Source: Mycolicibacterium bacteremicum
GTDB lineage: Bacteria > Actinomycetota > Actinomycetes > Mycobacteriales > Mycobacteriaceae
DNA length: 34,726 nt
Reading direction: 5' to 3'
Assembly: GCF_002086115.1 (NCBI RefSeq)
Contig: NZ_MVHJ01000042.1
Location: 1-34,726 of the forward strand
Part shown: positions 6,816-16,150 of the stretch, in pieces
Position numbering within the stretch: position 1 is the stretch's first letter
Layout: the number at the start of each line of letters is the position of its first letter
The notes under the pieces: generated by a model
Database searches by the model: none
The model's input: the letters and a program-made list of their open reading frames with translations, nothing else
Told to the model about the DNA's origin: nothing
Made by a program: the position numbers and the translations under genes

Positions 6816-8156
6816 ATGCGAAAGATCCGTGTGGCGGTCATCGGAGCCGGCCCGGCCGGCATCTATGCGTCCGATATCCTGACCAGCGAATACCCGGATG
6901 CACGGGTGGATCTGTTCGACCGGTTGCCCGCTCCGTATGGCCTGGTGCGCTACGGCGTCGCCCCCGATCACCCGCGCATCAAGGAGATCGTCAAGGCGCT
7001 GCGCCGGGTGCTCTCCCGCGACGAGATCCGGTTCATCGGCAATGTGCACTACGGCACCGACCTCTCGCTGGCCGACCTGCGCCGCCACTACGACGCCGTG
7101 ATCTTCTCGACCGGCGCGCGTGACGACCGGCCGCTGGACATCCCGGGTATCGATCTGCCGGGCAGCTACGGCGCTGCCGATTTCGTGTCCTGGTACGACG
7201 GGCATCCCGACGTGCCGCGCGACTGGCCGTTGCACGCCCGCGAGGTCGCGGTGCTGGGGGCGGGCAACGTCGCCCTGGACATCGCGCGCGTGCTGGCCAA
7301 GCCGGCCGACGAGCAGCTCGGCACCGAGATCGCCGGCAACGTCTACGCCGGCCTGGCGCTCAACCAGGCCACCGACATCCACGTCTTCGCCCGTCGGGGC
7401 CCGGCGCAGATCAAGTTCTCGCCCATGGAGTTCCGCGAGCTGTCGCACTCGCCGAGCGTCGACGTCATCGTGCACCCGGAGGGGTTCGAGATCGACGAGG
7501 CCAGCCAGAAGGCCATCAACTCCACCAAGTCGATCAAGCTCGTCGTCGACACCATGATGAAGTACATGGATCGGGAGCCCACCGGAGCGCCGCACCGCAT
7601 CCACATCCACCTGTGCCAGACCCCGGTCGCGGTGCTGGGCACCGACCAGGTGACGGGTCTACGCACCGAGCGCACCGAACTCATCGGCGACGGAACCGTC
7701 AGGGGCACCGGTGAGTTCACCGACTGGCCGGTGCAGGCGGTCTATCGGGCGGTGGGTTACCTCTCCGCACACCTGGCCGATCTGCCCTTCGACCACCACG
7801 CCGGCGTCGTCCCCAACGATGCGGGCCGGGTGCTGGACTCCGACTGGATGGTGGTCGACGCCACCTACGTCACCGGGTGGATCAAGCGTGGACCCATCGG
7901 CCTGATCGGGCACACCAAATCCGATGCGGCCGAGACGATCGCCAGCCTGCTCGCCGATCTGCCCGGCATCATCGCGCCCGAGGTCGGCGAACCCGACGCC
8001 ATCCTGGCGGTGCTGGCCGAGCGCGGCGTGGACTACACCACGTGGGCCGAATGGGAACGCCTCGATGCCCACGAGGTCGCCCTCGGCGCCGAGCAGGGCC
8101 GCGAGCGGGTCAAGGTGGTGCCGCGCGAGGACATGATCAGCGCCGGTCGCGGCTGA
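6816..8156 (+). CDS. FprA-like ferredoxin-NADP reductase
   Basis: The 446-residue protein belongs to the adrenodoxin-reductase/FprA family. It begins RVAVIGAGPAGIYASDIL (FAD binding). The signature APYGLVRYGVAPDHPRIKEI follows, then VLGAGNVALDIARVL (NADP binding) and FARRGPAQIKFSPMEFREL. It ends with GWIKRGPIGLIGHTKSDAAETI. The enzyme moves electrons from NADPH through FAD to ferredoxins that feed P450s and other oxygenases. ATG 6816 follows a GAGG ribosome site. Its length is near M. tuberculosis FprA (456 residues, from memory), but it is divergent enough that it may be a paralogue. A candidate IdeR box upstream would link it to iron limitation. It is convergent with the hydrolase, 15 bases apart. 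Confidence 0.92.
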   Translation: MRKIRVAVIGAGPAGIYASDILTSEYPDARVDLFDRLPAPYGLVRYGVAPDHPRIKEIVKALRRVLSRDEIRFIGNVHYGTDLSLADLRRHYDAVIFSTGARDDRPLDIPGIDLPGSYGAADFVSWYDGHPDVPRDWPLHAREVAVLGAGNVALDIARVLAKPADEQLGTEIAGNVYAGLALNQATDIHVFARRGPAQIKFSPMEFRELSHSPSVDVIVHPEGFEIDEASQKAINSTKSIKLVVDTMMKYMDREPTGAPHRIHIHLCQTPVAVLGTDQVTGLRTERTELIGDGTVRGTGEFTDWPVQAVYRAVGYLSAHLADLPFDHHAGVVPNDAGRVLDSDWMVVDATYVTGWIKRGPIGLIGHTKSDAAETIASLLADLPGIIAPEVGEPDAILAVLAERGVDYTTWAEWERLDAHEVALGAEQGRERVKVVPREDMISAGRG

Positions 8157-8171
8157 CCCCGCGCCGTAAGC

Positions 8172-8930
8172 TCAGCCGCCGAGGTAGGCGTCGGCCCAGG
8201 CGCCGATGATGCGGCCCGCGCGCCGGGCCTGACCGGGGCCGGTCAGCAGATGCTCGGAGCCCTCCAGCGAGACGAAGCTGCGCGGATGCCGGGCGGTCTG
8301 GAAGATGTCGCTGGCGTTCTGGATGCCGACGGTGTTGTCGGTAGGGGAGTGCAGGATCAGCAGGGGCAGCTTCAGGCCCCGGATCTTGTCGCGCAGGTCC
8401 GCGCGCCGCACATCCTCGACGAAGTCCCGCTTCAGGGTCAGCGTCTTGCCGCCGACCATCCACTGTCCGCTGCCCTCGGCGAAGACCTGCTCCAGGCAGG
8501 CGTCGTACTGATGCTCGACATGGGTGGGGTCGAAGGGCGCACCCACCGTCACGACCGCCCGGACGCCGGCGCAGTCGCGGGCCGCGGCGATCACCGCCGC
8601 ACCGCCCCACGAATGCCCCACGAGCAGATCGGCCGGGGTGCCGCGATCGGCCATGAACGCACATGCCCGGATGATGTCGTCGACCTTGCAGGTGAACGAC
8701 CCGTCACCCCAGTCGCCCGCCGAACCGCCCAGCCCGAGCGCGTCGAACCGCAGCATGCCGATACCGTCGGAGGCCAGCTGTTTGCAGATTCTGGCCGCCG
8801 CCGGCGAGTCCTTGCCCAGGGTGAACCCGTGTGAGAACACCCCCCACCCGCGCACCGGCCCGTCGGGAAGGTCGATGATCCCGGCCAGCTCCGGACCCGT
8901 CGCGCTGGGGAACCTGCAGCGTTGCGCCAT
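8172..8930 (-). CDS. Alpha/beta hydrolase, dienelactone-hydrolase-like
   Basis: The protein has 252 residues. The oxyanion segment FSHGFTLGKDSP is near residue 33. The nucleophile elbow GHSWGG (Ser near 107), an acid in LHSPTDNTVG and a His in LEGSEHLL complete a Ser-Asp-His triad. The fold and length match small cytosolic alpha/beta hydrolases often annotated as acyl-CoA or ester hydrolases; the substrate cannot be told. The start is ATG 8930. Upstream, TAAACC sits seven bases before it, a weak variant of the TANNNT box. It is divergent from the folate reductase gene with only 47 bases between starts, so both promoters lie in that gap. Confidence 0.85.
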   Translation of the reverse strand: MAQRCRFPSATGPELAGIIDLPDGPVRGWGVFSHGFTLGKDSPAAARICKQLASDGIGMLRFDALGLGGSAGDWGDGSFTCKVDDIIRACAFMADRGTPADLLVGHSWGGAAVIAAARDCAGVRAVVTVGAPFDPTHVEHQYDACLEQVFAEGSGQWMVGGKTLTLKRDFVEDVRRADLRDKIRGLKLPLLILHSPTDNTVGIQNASDIFQTARHPRSFVSLEGSEHLLTGPGQARRAGRIIGAWADAYLGG

Positions 8931-8964
8931 GGGTGGAGGTTTACCACGCCGACACCGCGCCGTT

Positions 8965-8970
8965 TAGGGT
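8965..8970 (+). promoter_or_regulatory. Candidate -10 box, leaderless folate reductase transcript
   Basis: TAGGGT ends seven bases before GTG 8978. This places the transcription start at the start codon and decides against the earlier in-frame codons at 8933 and 8969. Confidence 0.5.
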
Positions 8971-8977
8971 GGCGGGC

Positions 8978-9880
8978 GTGCCGCTTCACACCATCGCACT
9001 CGAACTCGTCCCACCGAACGTGGAACGGGGTGCGCAGTACGCCGTCGACGAGGCGGCCAAGGTGGCTGCACTGTCCGCCGAGTCGGGTGTGCGCGTCGGC
9101 CACATCATGATCCCCGGGATGATCGACGAGGACGACGACCGCCCGGTCGAGATGAAACCCAAGATGGACGTGCTGGAGTACTGGTCGCTGATCCAGCCCG
9201 GCCTGCCCGAGGCGCGCGGCCTGTGCACCCAGGTCACCTCGTTCCTCGACGAGTCCGCCCTGCGCGGCCGGCTCACCGAACTGAACGCGGCCAACTTCGA
9301 CGGCATCGCCTTCGTCGGCGTCCCGCGCACCCTCTCCGACGGCGAGGGCGGCGGCGTCGCCCCCACCGATGCACTGTCGACCTTCGCCTCGCTGGTGCCC
9401 AACCGCGGTGTGATCCTGATCCCGACCCGCGACGGTGAGCAGGGCCGGTTCACCTTCAAGCTGGACCGGGGCGCGACCTACGGCATGACCCAGCTGCTGT
9501 ACTCCGACGCCATCGTGGACTTCCTCACCGAGTTCGCCGCGACCACCGACCATCGCCCCGAGATCCTGCTGTCCTTCGGTTTCGTCCCGCAGATGGAGTC
9601 CAAGGTCGGCCTGATCAACTGGCTGATCCAGGATCCCGGCAACGCCGCCGTGGCCGCCGAGCAGGACTTCGTGCGGCGGATCGCCGGGCTGGACCCGGCC
9701 GCGAAGCGCCGCGAGATGCTCGACCTGTACAAGCGGGTGATCGACGGTGTCGGTGCCCTGGGCTTCCCGCTCAGCGTGCACTTCGAGGCGGCCTACGGTC
9801 CGTCACGGCCGGCCTTCGAGACCTTCGCCGCGATGCTCGACTACTGGACGCCGGAGAGTTCCAGCTCGAACGCCGGATAG
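8978..9880 (+). CDS. Mycobacterial-type methylenetetrahydrofolate reductase (Rv2172c-like)
   Basis: The 300-residue protein begins MPLHTIALELVPPNVERG and carries HIMIPGMIDEDDDRPVEMKP, GIAFVGVPRTLSDGEG, ATYGMTQLLYSDAIVDFL and SFGFVPQMESKVGLINWLIQ. I recognise these as typical of the short mycobacterial reductases (M. tuberculosis Rv2172c, M. smegmatis MSMEG_6649), which reduce 5,10-methylene- to 5-methyl-tetrahydrofolate for methionine synthesis without bound flavin. The family placement is from memory of those sequences. The start at GTG 8978 matches their N-terminus and the leaderless promoter. The last 40 bases overlap the convergent hypothetical gene. Confidence 0.85.
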   Translation: MPLHTIALELVPPNVERGAQYAVDEAAKVAALSAESGVRVGHIMIPGMIDEDDDRPVEMKPKMDVLEYWSLIQPGLPEARGLCTQVTSFLDESALRGRLTELNAANFDGIAFVGVPRTLSDGEGGGVAPTDALSTFASLVPNRGVILIPTRDGEQGRFTFKLDRGATYGMTQLLYSDAIVDFLTEFAATTDHRPEILLSFGFVPQMESKVGLINWLIQDPGNAAVAAEQDFVRRIAGLDPAAKRREMLDLYKRVIDGVGALGFPLSVHFEAAYGPSRPAFETFAAMLDYWTPESSSSNAG

Positions 9881-10290
9881 TCGTCGAGCATCCGCCGCAG
9901 CGCCGCCTCGAACTGCCACATCGAGGTCAGGTCATGGTCGAGCCGGCAGTCCACCGCGGCCGGCGATCCCGGCGGGGGATCATCGTGCACCCGGTCGGCG
10001 ACGGGGTCGAACAGGCTGTGCGGGACCGCCAGGTAAAGCCAGGGATCATGCCGCGGGGCGGTCAGCGTCGCCGCGACCAACAGCCCGTGCCCGGTCGCGA
10101 TGACGTGGGCGGCGGTGACGTGCACCGGACGGTGCGTCTCGGACACTCCCCATTCGGCGGCCGCTGCCCGGCTCTGCAGGACATGTAACCGGACATCGTC
10201 GGTCAGCAGCGCGGGAAATTCGGAGCGGGTGATCCGCGGGTGGGGCTTGCCGAGACAGTCGCCCAGCAGGGTGGTGAAGTAATCGGCCAT
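9841..10290 (-). CDS. Hypothetical soluble protein, 149 residues
   Basis: The family is not recognised. The protein begins MADYFTTLLGDCLGKPHPRI and has no signal peptide or membrane helix. The middle alternates beta-like segments (HVTAAHVIATGHGLLVAATL, DPWLYLAVPHSLF). The last third (DLTSMWQFEAALRRMLDDYP) is helical. A GGGAGG ribosome site ahead of ATG 10290 supports that start over one at 10353. Its 3' end overlaps the folate reductase gene by 40 bp in opposite orientation, which is long for this window. It is divergent from hrpA. Confidence 0.7.
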   Translation of the reverse strand: MADYFTTLLGDCLGKPHPRITRSEFPALLTDDVRLHVLQSRAAAAEWGVSETHRPVHVTAAHVIATGHGLLVAATLTAPRHDPWLYLAVPHSLFDPVADRVHDDPPPGSPAAVDCRLDHDLTSMWQFEAALRRMLDDYPAFELELSGVQ

Positions 10291-10368
10291 GTCGGCCTCC
10301 CGGTCTCTCGTGCTTCCGTGGTCACCGACCTCGAGCGTGCACCCGGACGACAACGATGGTCAACCGCC

Positions 10369-10374
10369 TATCCT
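10369..10374 (+). promoter_or_regulatory. Candidate -10 box, leaderless hrpA transcript
   Basis: TATCCT ends seven bases before the hrpA ATG at 10382, and no Shine-Dalgarno sequence lies between them. Confidence 0.5.
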
Positions 10375-10381
10375 CGGGTAA

Positions 10382-13300
10382 ATGTCCGTCCGTGAGCTCT
10401 ATGCCCGTCTGGACGGTCTGACCTACCGCGACGCGTCCCGGTTGGGGCGCCGGCTCAAGGGTCTGCGCGGCGACCCACCGCAGTCGCTGATCGAACAGTT
10501 CGCCGCCGCCGAGGCGCTGGTGGCGACCCGGCTGGCTGCCGTCCCGCAGATCACCTACCCGGACCTGCCGGTCACCGACAGCCGGGACGAGCTGGCCGCA
10601 GCCATCAGCGCCAACCAGGTCGTGGTGGTGGCCGGCGCCACCGGATCGGGCAAGACGACGCAGCTGCCCAAGATCTGCCTGGAGCTCGGCCGCGGTATCC
10701 GCGGCACCATCGGGCACACCCAGCCGCGCCGGCTGGCCGCGCGCACCGTCGCCCAGCGCATCGCCGACGAACTGGGCACCCCGCTGGGGTCCGCGGTGGG
10801 CTACACGGTGCGGTTCACCGACCAGGCCGGCGACGCCACCCTCATCAAGCTGATGACCGACGGCATCCTGCTCGCCGAGATCCAGCGCGACCGTCGGCTG
10901 CTGCGCTACGACACGCTGATCCTCGATGAGGCGCACGAGCGCAGCCTCAACATCGACTTCCTGCTCGGCTATCTGCGCGAGCTGCTGCCGCGTCGTCCGG
11001 ATTTGAAGGTCATCGTCACCTCGGCCACCATCGCGCCGGGACGCTTCGCGGAGCACTTCGCGATCGACGGGGTGGCAGCGCCGATCGTGGAGGTGTCGGG
11101 CCGGACGTACCCGGTCGAGATCCGCTACCGGCCGCTGGAGATGCCGGTCGGCGGTGGCGACGACGCGGACGATTCGGCCGATCCCGATGATCCCGACCAC
11201 GAGATCGTGCGTACCGCTCCGGCTTCACTTGTCGGCTCCGCCGACGTACGCGATCCGACCGAGGCGATCGTCGACGCGGTCCGCGAGCTGGAGGCCGAGC
11301 CACCGGGCGACGTGCTGGTGTTCCTGTCCGGGGAACGCGAGATCCGCGACACCTTCGAAGTGCTGCGGTCGTTGACGGATTTCCAGAACACCGAGGTGCT
11401 GCCGCTGTACGCCCGGCTGCCGACCGCCGAGCAGCAGAAGGTGTTCACCCCCGGCCGCTCGGGACGTCGGATCGTGCTGGCCACCAACGTCGCCGAGACC
11501 TCGTTGACGGTGCCCGGCATCCGCTACGTGGTCGACCCGGGCACCGCGCGCATCTCCCGCTACAGCCGGCGCACCAAGGTGCAGCGGCTGCCGATCGAGC
11601 CGATATCACAGGCCTCGGCCGATCAGCGGGCCGGCCGGTCCGGCCGTACCGCGCCCGGCGTCTGCATCCGGCTGTACTCGGAAGCCGACTTCGAATCGCG
11701 GCCGCGCTACACCGATCCGGAGATCCTGCGCACCAATCTCGCCGCGGTGATCCTGCAGATGTCGGCTCTGAAACTCGGTGACGTCGCCGATTTCCCGTTC
11801 CTGGATCCACCCGATGCCCGCAGCATCCGTGATGGTGTGCAGCTGCTGCAGGAACTCGGCGCCTTCGACGCCCACGGTGCGATCACCGAGGTGGGACGGC
11901 GACTGGCGAGGCTGCCGCTGGACCCGCGTATCGGCCGGATGATCCTGGCCGCCCACGACGAGAACTGCGTGCGCGAGGTGCTGGTGATCGCCGCCGCACT
12001 GTCCATCCCGGATCCGCGGGAGCGGCCCGCCGACCGGGAGGAGGCGGCGCGTCAGAAGCACGCCCGCTTCGCCGACGAACACTCGGACTTCGTGGCCTAC
12101 CTGAACCTGTGGCGGTATCTGCGCGAGCAGCGGAAGGAGCGTTCGGGCAGCGCATTCCGGCGGATGTGCCGTGACGAGTTCCTGCACTACCTGCGCATCC
12201 GGGAATGGCAGGACCTGGCCGGGCAGTTGCGCAGCATCGCCGGGGATCTGGGCATCCGGGAATCCACCGAGGATGCCGACCCGAGTCGTATCCACGCCGC
12301 GTTGACCGCGGGGTTGTTGTCCCACATCGGATTACGCGAGGGTGACGGTCGCGACTATCAGGGAGCGCGCAACACCAGATTCGTGCTGGCGCCGGGCTCG
12401 GTACTGACCCGCAAGCCCCCGCGCTGGATCGTGGTCGCCGATCTGGTCGAGACCAGCCGGCTCTTCGGCCGGACGGCGGCCCGTATCGATCCCGACGCGG
12501 TCGAACGGGTTGCCGGGCATCTGGTGGCGCGCACCTACAGCGAACCGCACTGGGACGCCCGCCGCGGCGCGGTGATGGCCTTCGAGCGCGTGACGCTGTA
12601 CGGGTTGCCGCTGGTGCCGCGCCGGGCCGTCGGATACGGGCAGATCGATCCGGTGGTCTCGCGCGAGCTGTTCATCCGGCATGCCCTGGTCGAGGGGGAC
12701 TGGCAGACCCGGCATCACTTCTTCCGGGACAACGCCCGGCTGCGCGGCGAACTGGAAGAGGTCGAGGAACGCGCGCGGCGGCGCGACCTGCTGATCGGCG
12801 ACGACGAACTGTTCGCGCTCTACGACGCCCGGATACCACCGGAGGCGGTGTCGGCCCGGCACTTCGACGCCTGGTGGAAAAAGCAACGGCACAAGACCCC
12901 GGATCTGTTGACCTTCACCCGAGACGAGTTGCTGCGCGCCGAGCAGACCGAGGACCATCCCGACACCTGGCGCACCGAGGACCTGGCGCTCCCGCTGACC
13001 TATCGTTTCGAACCCGGCGCCGCGGACGACGGCGTGACGGTGCACATCCCGGTGGAGGTGTTGACCCGCATCGGTGGCGACGGGTTCGCCTGGCAGATCC
13101 CCGCCCTACGGGAAGAACTGGTGACCGCACTGATCAAATCGCTGCCCAAGGATCTGCGCCGCAACTTCGTGCCCGCCCCGGACACCGCACGGTCCATCCT
13201 CGACGACCTGCACCCCGAGAACGGGTCGCTGCTGACCGAGATCGCCAGGGAACTGCGCAGGCGCAGCGGGGTGGTCGTCCCGGTGGAGGCCTTCGAGGTG

Positions 13301-14311
13301 GCCAAGGTGCCCGCGCACCTGCGGGTGACGTTCGCCGTCGAGACGGCCGAGGGCGCCGAGGTGGCGCGCGGCAAAGACCTTGGCGCGCTGCAGGACCGCC
13401 TGGCGGCGCCGGTCCAGCAGGCCGTGGCCCGCGCGGTGGCGGGCTCCTGGGAACGCCGAGGGCTCACCGGGTGGCCCGCCGATCTCGACGAATTGCCACG
13501 CACCGTCGAGCAGGCCAGCGGTGGTCACACCGTGCGCGGCTTCCCGACCTTCGTCGACACCGGGTCGGCCGTCGACGTGAAGGTCTTCGCGCAGCAGGCC
13601 GAGCAGGCTGCGGTGATGCGGCCGGGACTGCGCCGGCTGCTGCGGCTGACGGTGCCGTCACCGGTCAAGGCCGTCGAACGCGGCCTCGACATGCGCGCCA
13701 GGTTGACGCTGAACACCAGCCCCGACGGGCCGCTGGCGGCCCTGCTGGAGGACTGTGCCGACGCCGGGGTGGACGCGCTGTCGCGCGAACTGGTCTGGAC
13801 CCGTGCCGAATTCGACGCATTGGCCGCCCGGGTGGGGAAGTCGTTGGCGGCCACGACGATGGATATCGCCCGGCGGGTGGAGAAGGTGCTCGCGGCCGCA
13901 CACGAAGCGCAGGTGGCCATCCCCGATCGACCGGTGCCGGCCCACGCCGATGCGGTGGCCGACATCCGCGCGCAGCTGGACAGGCTGCTGCCCAAGGGTT
14001 TTGTCACCATCACCGGGGTGACACGACTGGCCGACCTGACCCGCTACCTGCTGGCGATCGGCCGCCGGATGGAACGCCTTGCACACGGGGTGGGTGCCGA
14101 CCGGGAACGGATGGACCGGGTGCACGCCGTGGAGGACGCCTACGACGACCTGGTGCGCAGCCTGTCCCCGGCCCGTGCCGCCGCGGCCGATGTCGTCGAC
14201 ATCGGTTGGCAGATCGAGGAACTGCGGGTCAGCCTGTGGGCGCAGCAGTTGGGTACCCCGCGGCCGGTCAGCGAACAGCGCATCTACAAGGCCATCGACG
14301 CCATCAGATGA
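10382..14311 (+). CDS. hrpA: ATP-dependent RNA helicase HrpA (DEAH box)
   Basis: The 1309-residue protein has the standard HrpA length and order. Motif I is GATGSGKTTQ (near 85-93), motif II LDEAHERSLN (DEAH near 182), then motif III SATI, NVAETSLTVPGI and motif VI QRAGRSGR. Helicase-associated and OB-fold regions follow to about residue 700. The long C-terminal part is the HrpA-type DUF3418 region. DEAH helicases of this family unwind or remodel RNA using NTP hydrolysis, and HrpA is linked to ribosome rescue and mRNA processing in other bacteria. ATG 10382 appears leaderless. The gene stands alone, and its last eight bases overlap the convergent FAH-family gene. Confidence 0.97.
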   Translation: MSVRELYARLDGLTYRDASRLGRRLKGLRGDPPQSLIEQFAAAEALVATRLAAVPQITYPDLPVTDSRDELAAAISANQVVVVAGATGSGKTTQLPKICLELGRGIRGTIGHTQPRRLAARTVAQRIADELGTPLGSAVGYTVRFTDQAGDATLIKLMTDGILLAEIQRDRRLLRYDTLILDEAHERSLNIDFLLGYLRELLPRRPDLKVIVTSATIAPGRFAEHFAIDGVAAPIVEVSGRTYPVEIRYRPLEMPVGGGDDADDSADPDDPDHEIVRTAPASLVGSADVRDPTEAIVDAVRELEAEPPGDVLVFLSGEREIRDTFEVLRSLTDFQNTEVLPLYARLPTAEQQKVFTPGRSGRRIVLATNVAETSLTVPGIRYVVDPGTARISRYSRRTKVQRLPIEPISQASADQRAGRSGRTAPGVCIRLYSEADFESRPRYTDPEILRTNLAAVILQMSALKLGDVADFPFLDPPDARSIRDGVQLLQELGAFDAHGAITEVGRRLARLPLDPRIGRMILAAHDENCVREVLVIAAALSIPDPRERPADREEAARQKHARFADEHSDFVAYLNLWRYLREQRKERSGSAFRRMCRDEFLHYLRIREWQDLAGQLRSIAGDLGIRESTEDADPSRIHAALTAGLLSHIGLREGDGRDYQGARNTRFVLAPGSVLTRKPPRWIVVADLVETSRLFGRTAARIDPDAVERVAGHLVARTYSEPHWDARRGAVMAFERVTLYGLPLVPRRAVGYGQIDPVVSRELFIRHALVEGDWQTRHHFFRDNARLRGELEEVEERARRRDLLIGDDELFALYDARIPPEAVSARHFDAWWKKQRHKTPDLLTFTRDELLRAEQTEDHPDTWRTEDLALPLTYRFEPGAADDGVTVHIPVEVLTRIGGDGFAWQIPALREELVTALIKSLPKDLRRNFVPAPDTARSILDDLHPENGSLLTEIARELRRRSGVVVPVEAFEVAKVPAHLRVTFAVETAEGAEVARGKDLGALQDRLAAPVQQAVARAVAGSWERRGLTGWPADLDELPRTVEQASGGHTVRGFPTFVDTGSAVDVKVFAQQAEQAAVMRPGLRRLLRLTVPSPVKAVERGLDMRARLTLNTSPDGPLAALLEDCADAGVDALSRELVWTRAEFDALAARVGKSLAATTMDIARRVEKVLAAAHEAQVAIPDRPVPAHADAVADIRAQLDRLLPKGFVTITGVTRLADLTRYLLAIGRRMERLAHGVGADRERMDRVHAVEDAYDDLVRSLSPARAAAADVVDIGWQIEELRVSLWAQQLGTPRPVSEQRIYKAIDAIR

Positions 14312-15212
14312 TCGTGTGCTCGACGTCTCCGACGCCGTCGAGGGTGAGCGTGAGGGTGTCACCGGGGCGCAACCACTTCCCGACCTCCATACCGGAGCCA
14401 CCGGTCAGGGTCCCGGTGGCGAAAAGCTCACCGGCGTGGAGCTGTTCGGATCGTGAGGCGTGGGCCAGCACCTCGCCGATGCTGTGCTGCATGCCCCGGC
14501 TGCGCACGATACTCACCGTGGCGCCGTTGATCGCGACCGATCCGGTGAGATCGTCGATGCGGGGCAGTACCTCGTCGGCGGTCACCGCCACCTCGGACAT
14601 GGAACTGGCGAAGTGCTTGGACTTCTGCGGGCCGAAGCCGCTGTCCATCTCGGCACGCTGCACGTCGCGGGCGCTGAAATCGTTGACCAGGACGAACGCG
14701 CCGATGGCGGCGAGTGCTTCGGCCGGGGTGGCATCCAGCAGTGGTGCCGACAACACGAAACCGAGTTCGAGTTCGAAGTCGAGGGCGAGCGTGTACGCCG
14801 GTGCGGTGATCGGGGTGCCGGTCGGCACGAAGGTCTGCGCGTTGCCCATGTAGTAGATCGGCTGCCGGTAGAACAGCGGCTTGGGCCGCAGCTGCGGTGC
14901 GGGCCGTCCGGACAGCTTTTCGTAGGCGGCTGCCGCGCGGTACAACCCCGGGTGGAAGCGCCGGATCAGGCCACGGGCGGCGTCGATGTTGTGCTGTTCG
15001 TAGAGCATGAAATCGCGGAACGACAGCGGCTGGAACGGCAGCAGATGCGGGCTGTGCTGTAGTTGCCGGTCGGCCTGGGCGACCTCCCAGGCGGCATCGA
15101 AGACCCGCCCACCCAGGGCCGTGGTGTCCGGTGCGGTGCGCCAGTCACCCTCAGCGGCACGGTATTCGGTTCGGAGTCCGGATTCGGTGCGGACGCGGCG
15201 CAGCTTCACCAT
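14304..15212 (-). CDS. Fumarylacetoacetate hydrolase (FAH) family protein
   Basis: The protein has 302 residues. The FAH C-terminal fold is marked by YYMGNAQTFVPTG, the metal-binding acidic segment LALDFELELGFVL and VNDFSARDVQRAEM. Near the C-terminus it has FATGTLTGGSGMEVGKWL, then LRPGDTLTLTLDGVG. Members cleave carbon-carbon bonds in beta-diketo acids or act as decarboxylases and hydratases on aromatic degradation intermediates, using Mg or Mn. The gene begins six bases after the stop of the thioesterase-like gene and has no promoter of its own, so the two are one operon. Confidence 0.9.
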   Translation of the reverse strand: MVKLRRVRTESGLRTEYRAAEGDWRTAPDTTALGGRVFDAAWEVAQADRQLQHSPHLLPFQPLSFRDFMLYEQHNIDAARGLIRRFHPGLYRAAAAYEKLSGRPAPQLRPKPLFYRQPIYYMGNAQTFVPTGTPITAPAYTLALDFELELGFVLSAPLLDATPAEALAAIGAFVLVNDFSARDVQRAEMDSGFGPQKSKHFASSMSEVAVTADEVLPRIDDLTGSVAINGATVSIVRSRGMQHSIGEVLAHASRSEQLHAGELFATGTLTGGSGMEVGKWLRPGDTLTLTLDGVGDVEHTII

Positions 15213-15218
15213 GTCATC

Positions 15219-16028
15219 CTACGGACGGCGGCGCACCAGCTGGGCCTGCTGCAGCGCGGCGACCGGCCCGTCGTCGTCGAACAGGGTGGCCACCGAGGTG
15301 CCCACCCCGTCGGCACCGTAGTTGCTCACCGCGCGGATGCCGAACCACTCGCCGCGCGGCAGCCGGTGCAGGTGCACGGTCAGGTCGGTGTTCAGGAATG
15401 TCCAGCGGCGTACATCCAGCCGCGAGCCCATCCCGTTGGCGACATCGGCCACGCAGAACAGTCGCTCCAGGACCGTCGGCACCTCACCGGCGACCAGGTC
15501 GACCTTGGGCCGGACCCAGCATTCGGCCGGCACGCTGTGCAGGACGTCGTTGAGCCAGCGCCAGTCGAGGGTGTCGACGAAGGTGGTGCCCAGGTCCGGG
15601 TTCACCGGCCGCGGGGTGGCCGCGGCGAGCGGACGCAGCGGCGGTTCGGCGGCGAAGGCCAGTTCGGCGGTGTCGTGGCCCTGGAATCGCCACGCCCGGG
15701 CCTCGGCGACCGGACGCGGTCTGCCGTCGGGTCCGGGTGCGAGCATCTCGGCGCTCAGCAGCTCGATCTTGGTGCCGGGCCGCCGGACGCCGCCGCGCAT
15801 CCAGAGCGGACCGGTCACCGGCACCGGGCCGAGCAGATCGACGACCACCCGGCTCATCCGGGCGTCCGCGCGCGGCGCGCAGCGGTCCAGGGTGCGCACC
15901 AGCAGTGCCGACACCGGCGCCGCGTTCTGCATATCGGCCGACCACGTGCTGGTGACGTGCTCGGAGGCCGCGAACCGCTCGCCGAGCGGATCATCGGTGT
16001 CGAGCAGCTCGTAGTAGGCGTCAGACAT
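15219..16028 (-). CDS. Thioesterase family protein (double-hotdog, TesB-like)
   Basis: The 269-residue protein has two halves that fit a double-hotdog acyl-CoA thioesterase (4HBT_3 type). The first half has TSTWSADMQNAAPVSALLVR and RVVVDLLGPVPVTGPL. The second has RRWTFLNTDLTVHLHRLPRG and WFGIRAVSNYGADGVGTSVA. The second half carries the W-FLN-DLTVHLHR pattern of the family. The expected role is hydrolysis or binding of an acyl-CoA. It is the first gene of an operon with the FAH-family gene. A TAACAT box eight bases before ATG 16028 is a possible promoter. It is divergent from the oxidoreductase at 16151. The two starts are followed by matching 9-bp inverted sequences (GGCCGCCGA at 16029 and its complement at 16131). 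Confidence 0.82.
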   Translation of the reverse strand: MSDAYYELLDTDDPLGERFAASEHVTSTWSADMQNAAPVSALLVRTLDRCAPRADARMSRVVVDLLGPVPVTGPLWMRGGVRRPGTKIELLSAEMLAPGPDGRPRPVAEARAWRFQGHDTAELAFAAEPPLRPLAAATPRPVNPDLGTTFVDTLDWRWLNDVLHSVPAECWVRPKVDLVAGEVPTVLERLFCVADVANGMGSRLDVRRWTFLNTDLTVHLHRLPRGEWFGIRAVSNYGADGVGTSVATLFDDDGPVAALQQAQLVRRRP

Positions 16029-16150
16029 GGCCGCCGATGTTACCGAAAGGGCTACGGCAATACTTTCCGGACGGCACCGACCACGCCGCTGCCACGGGTT
16101 CTGTCGCGTTTGTCCGCCACAACACCTGCGTCGGCGGCCAAGATGGGGAC

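Noticed and set aside
12874..14853. 659-residue frame over the end of hrpA
   Set aside because: Low-complexity Arg/Gly/Ala sequence in the wrong frame of hrpA and antisense to the FAH-family gene.
16029..16139. 9-bp inverted sequences GGCCGCCGA and TCGGCGGCC at both ends of a divergent gap
   Set aside because: The sequences are 93 bases apart and made of common GC-rich triplets; this is likely chance.
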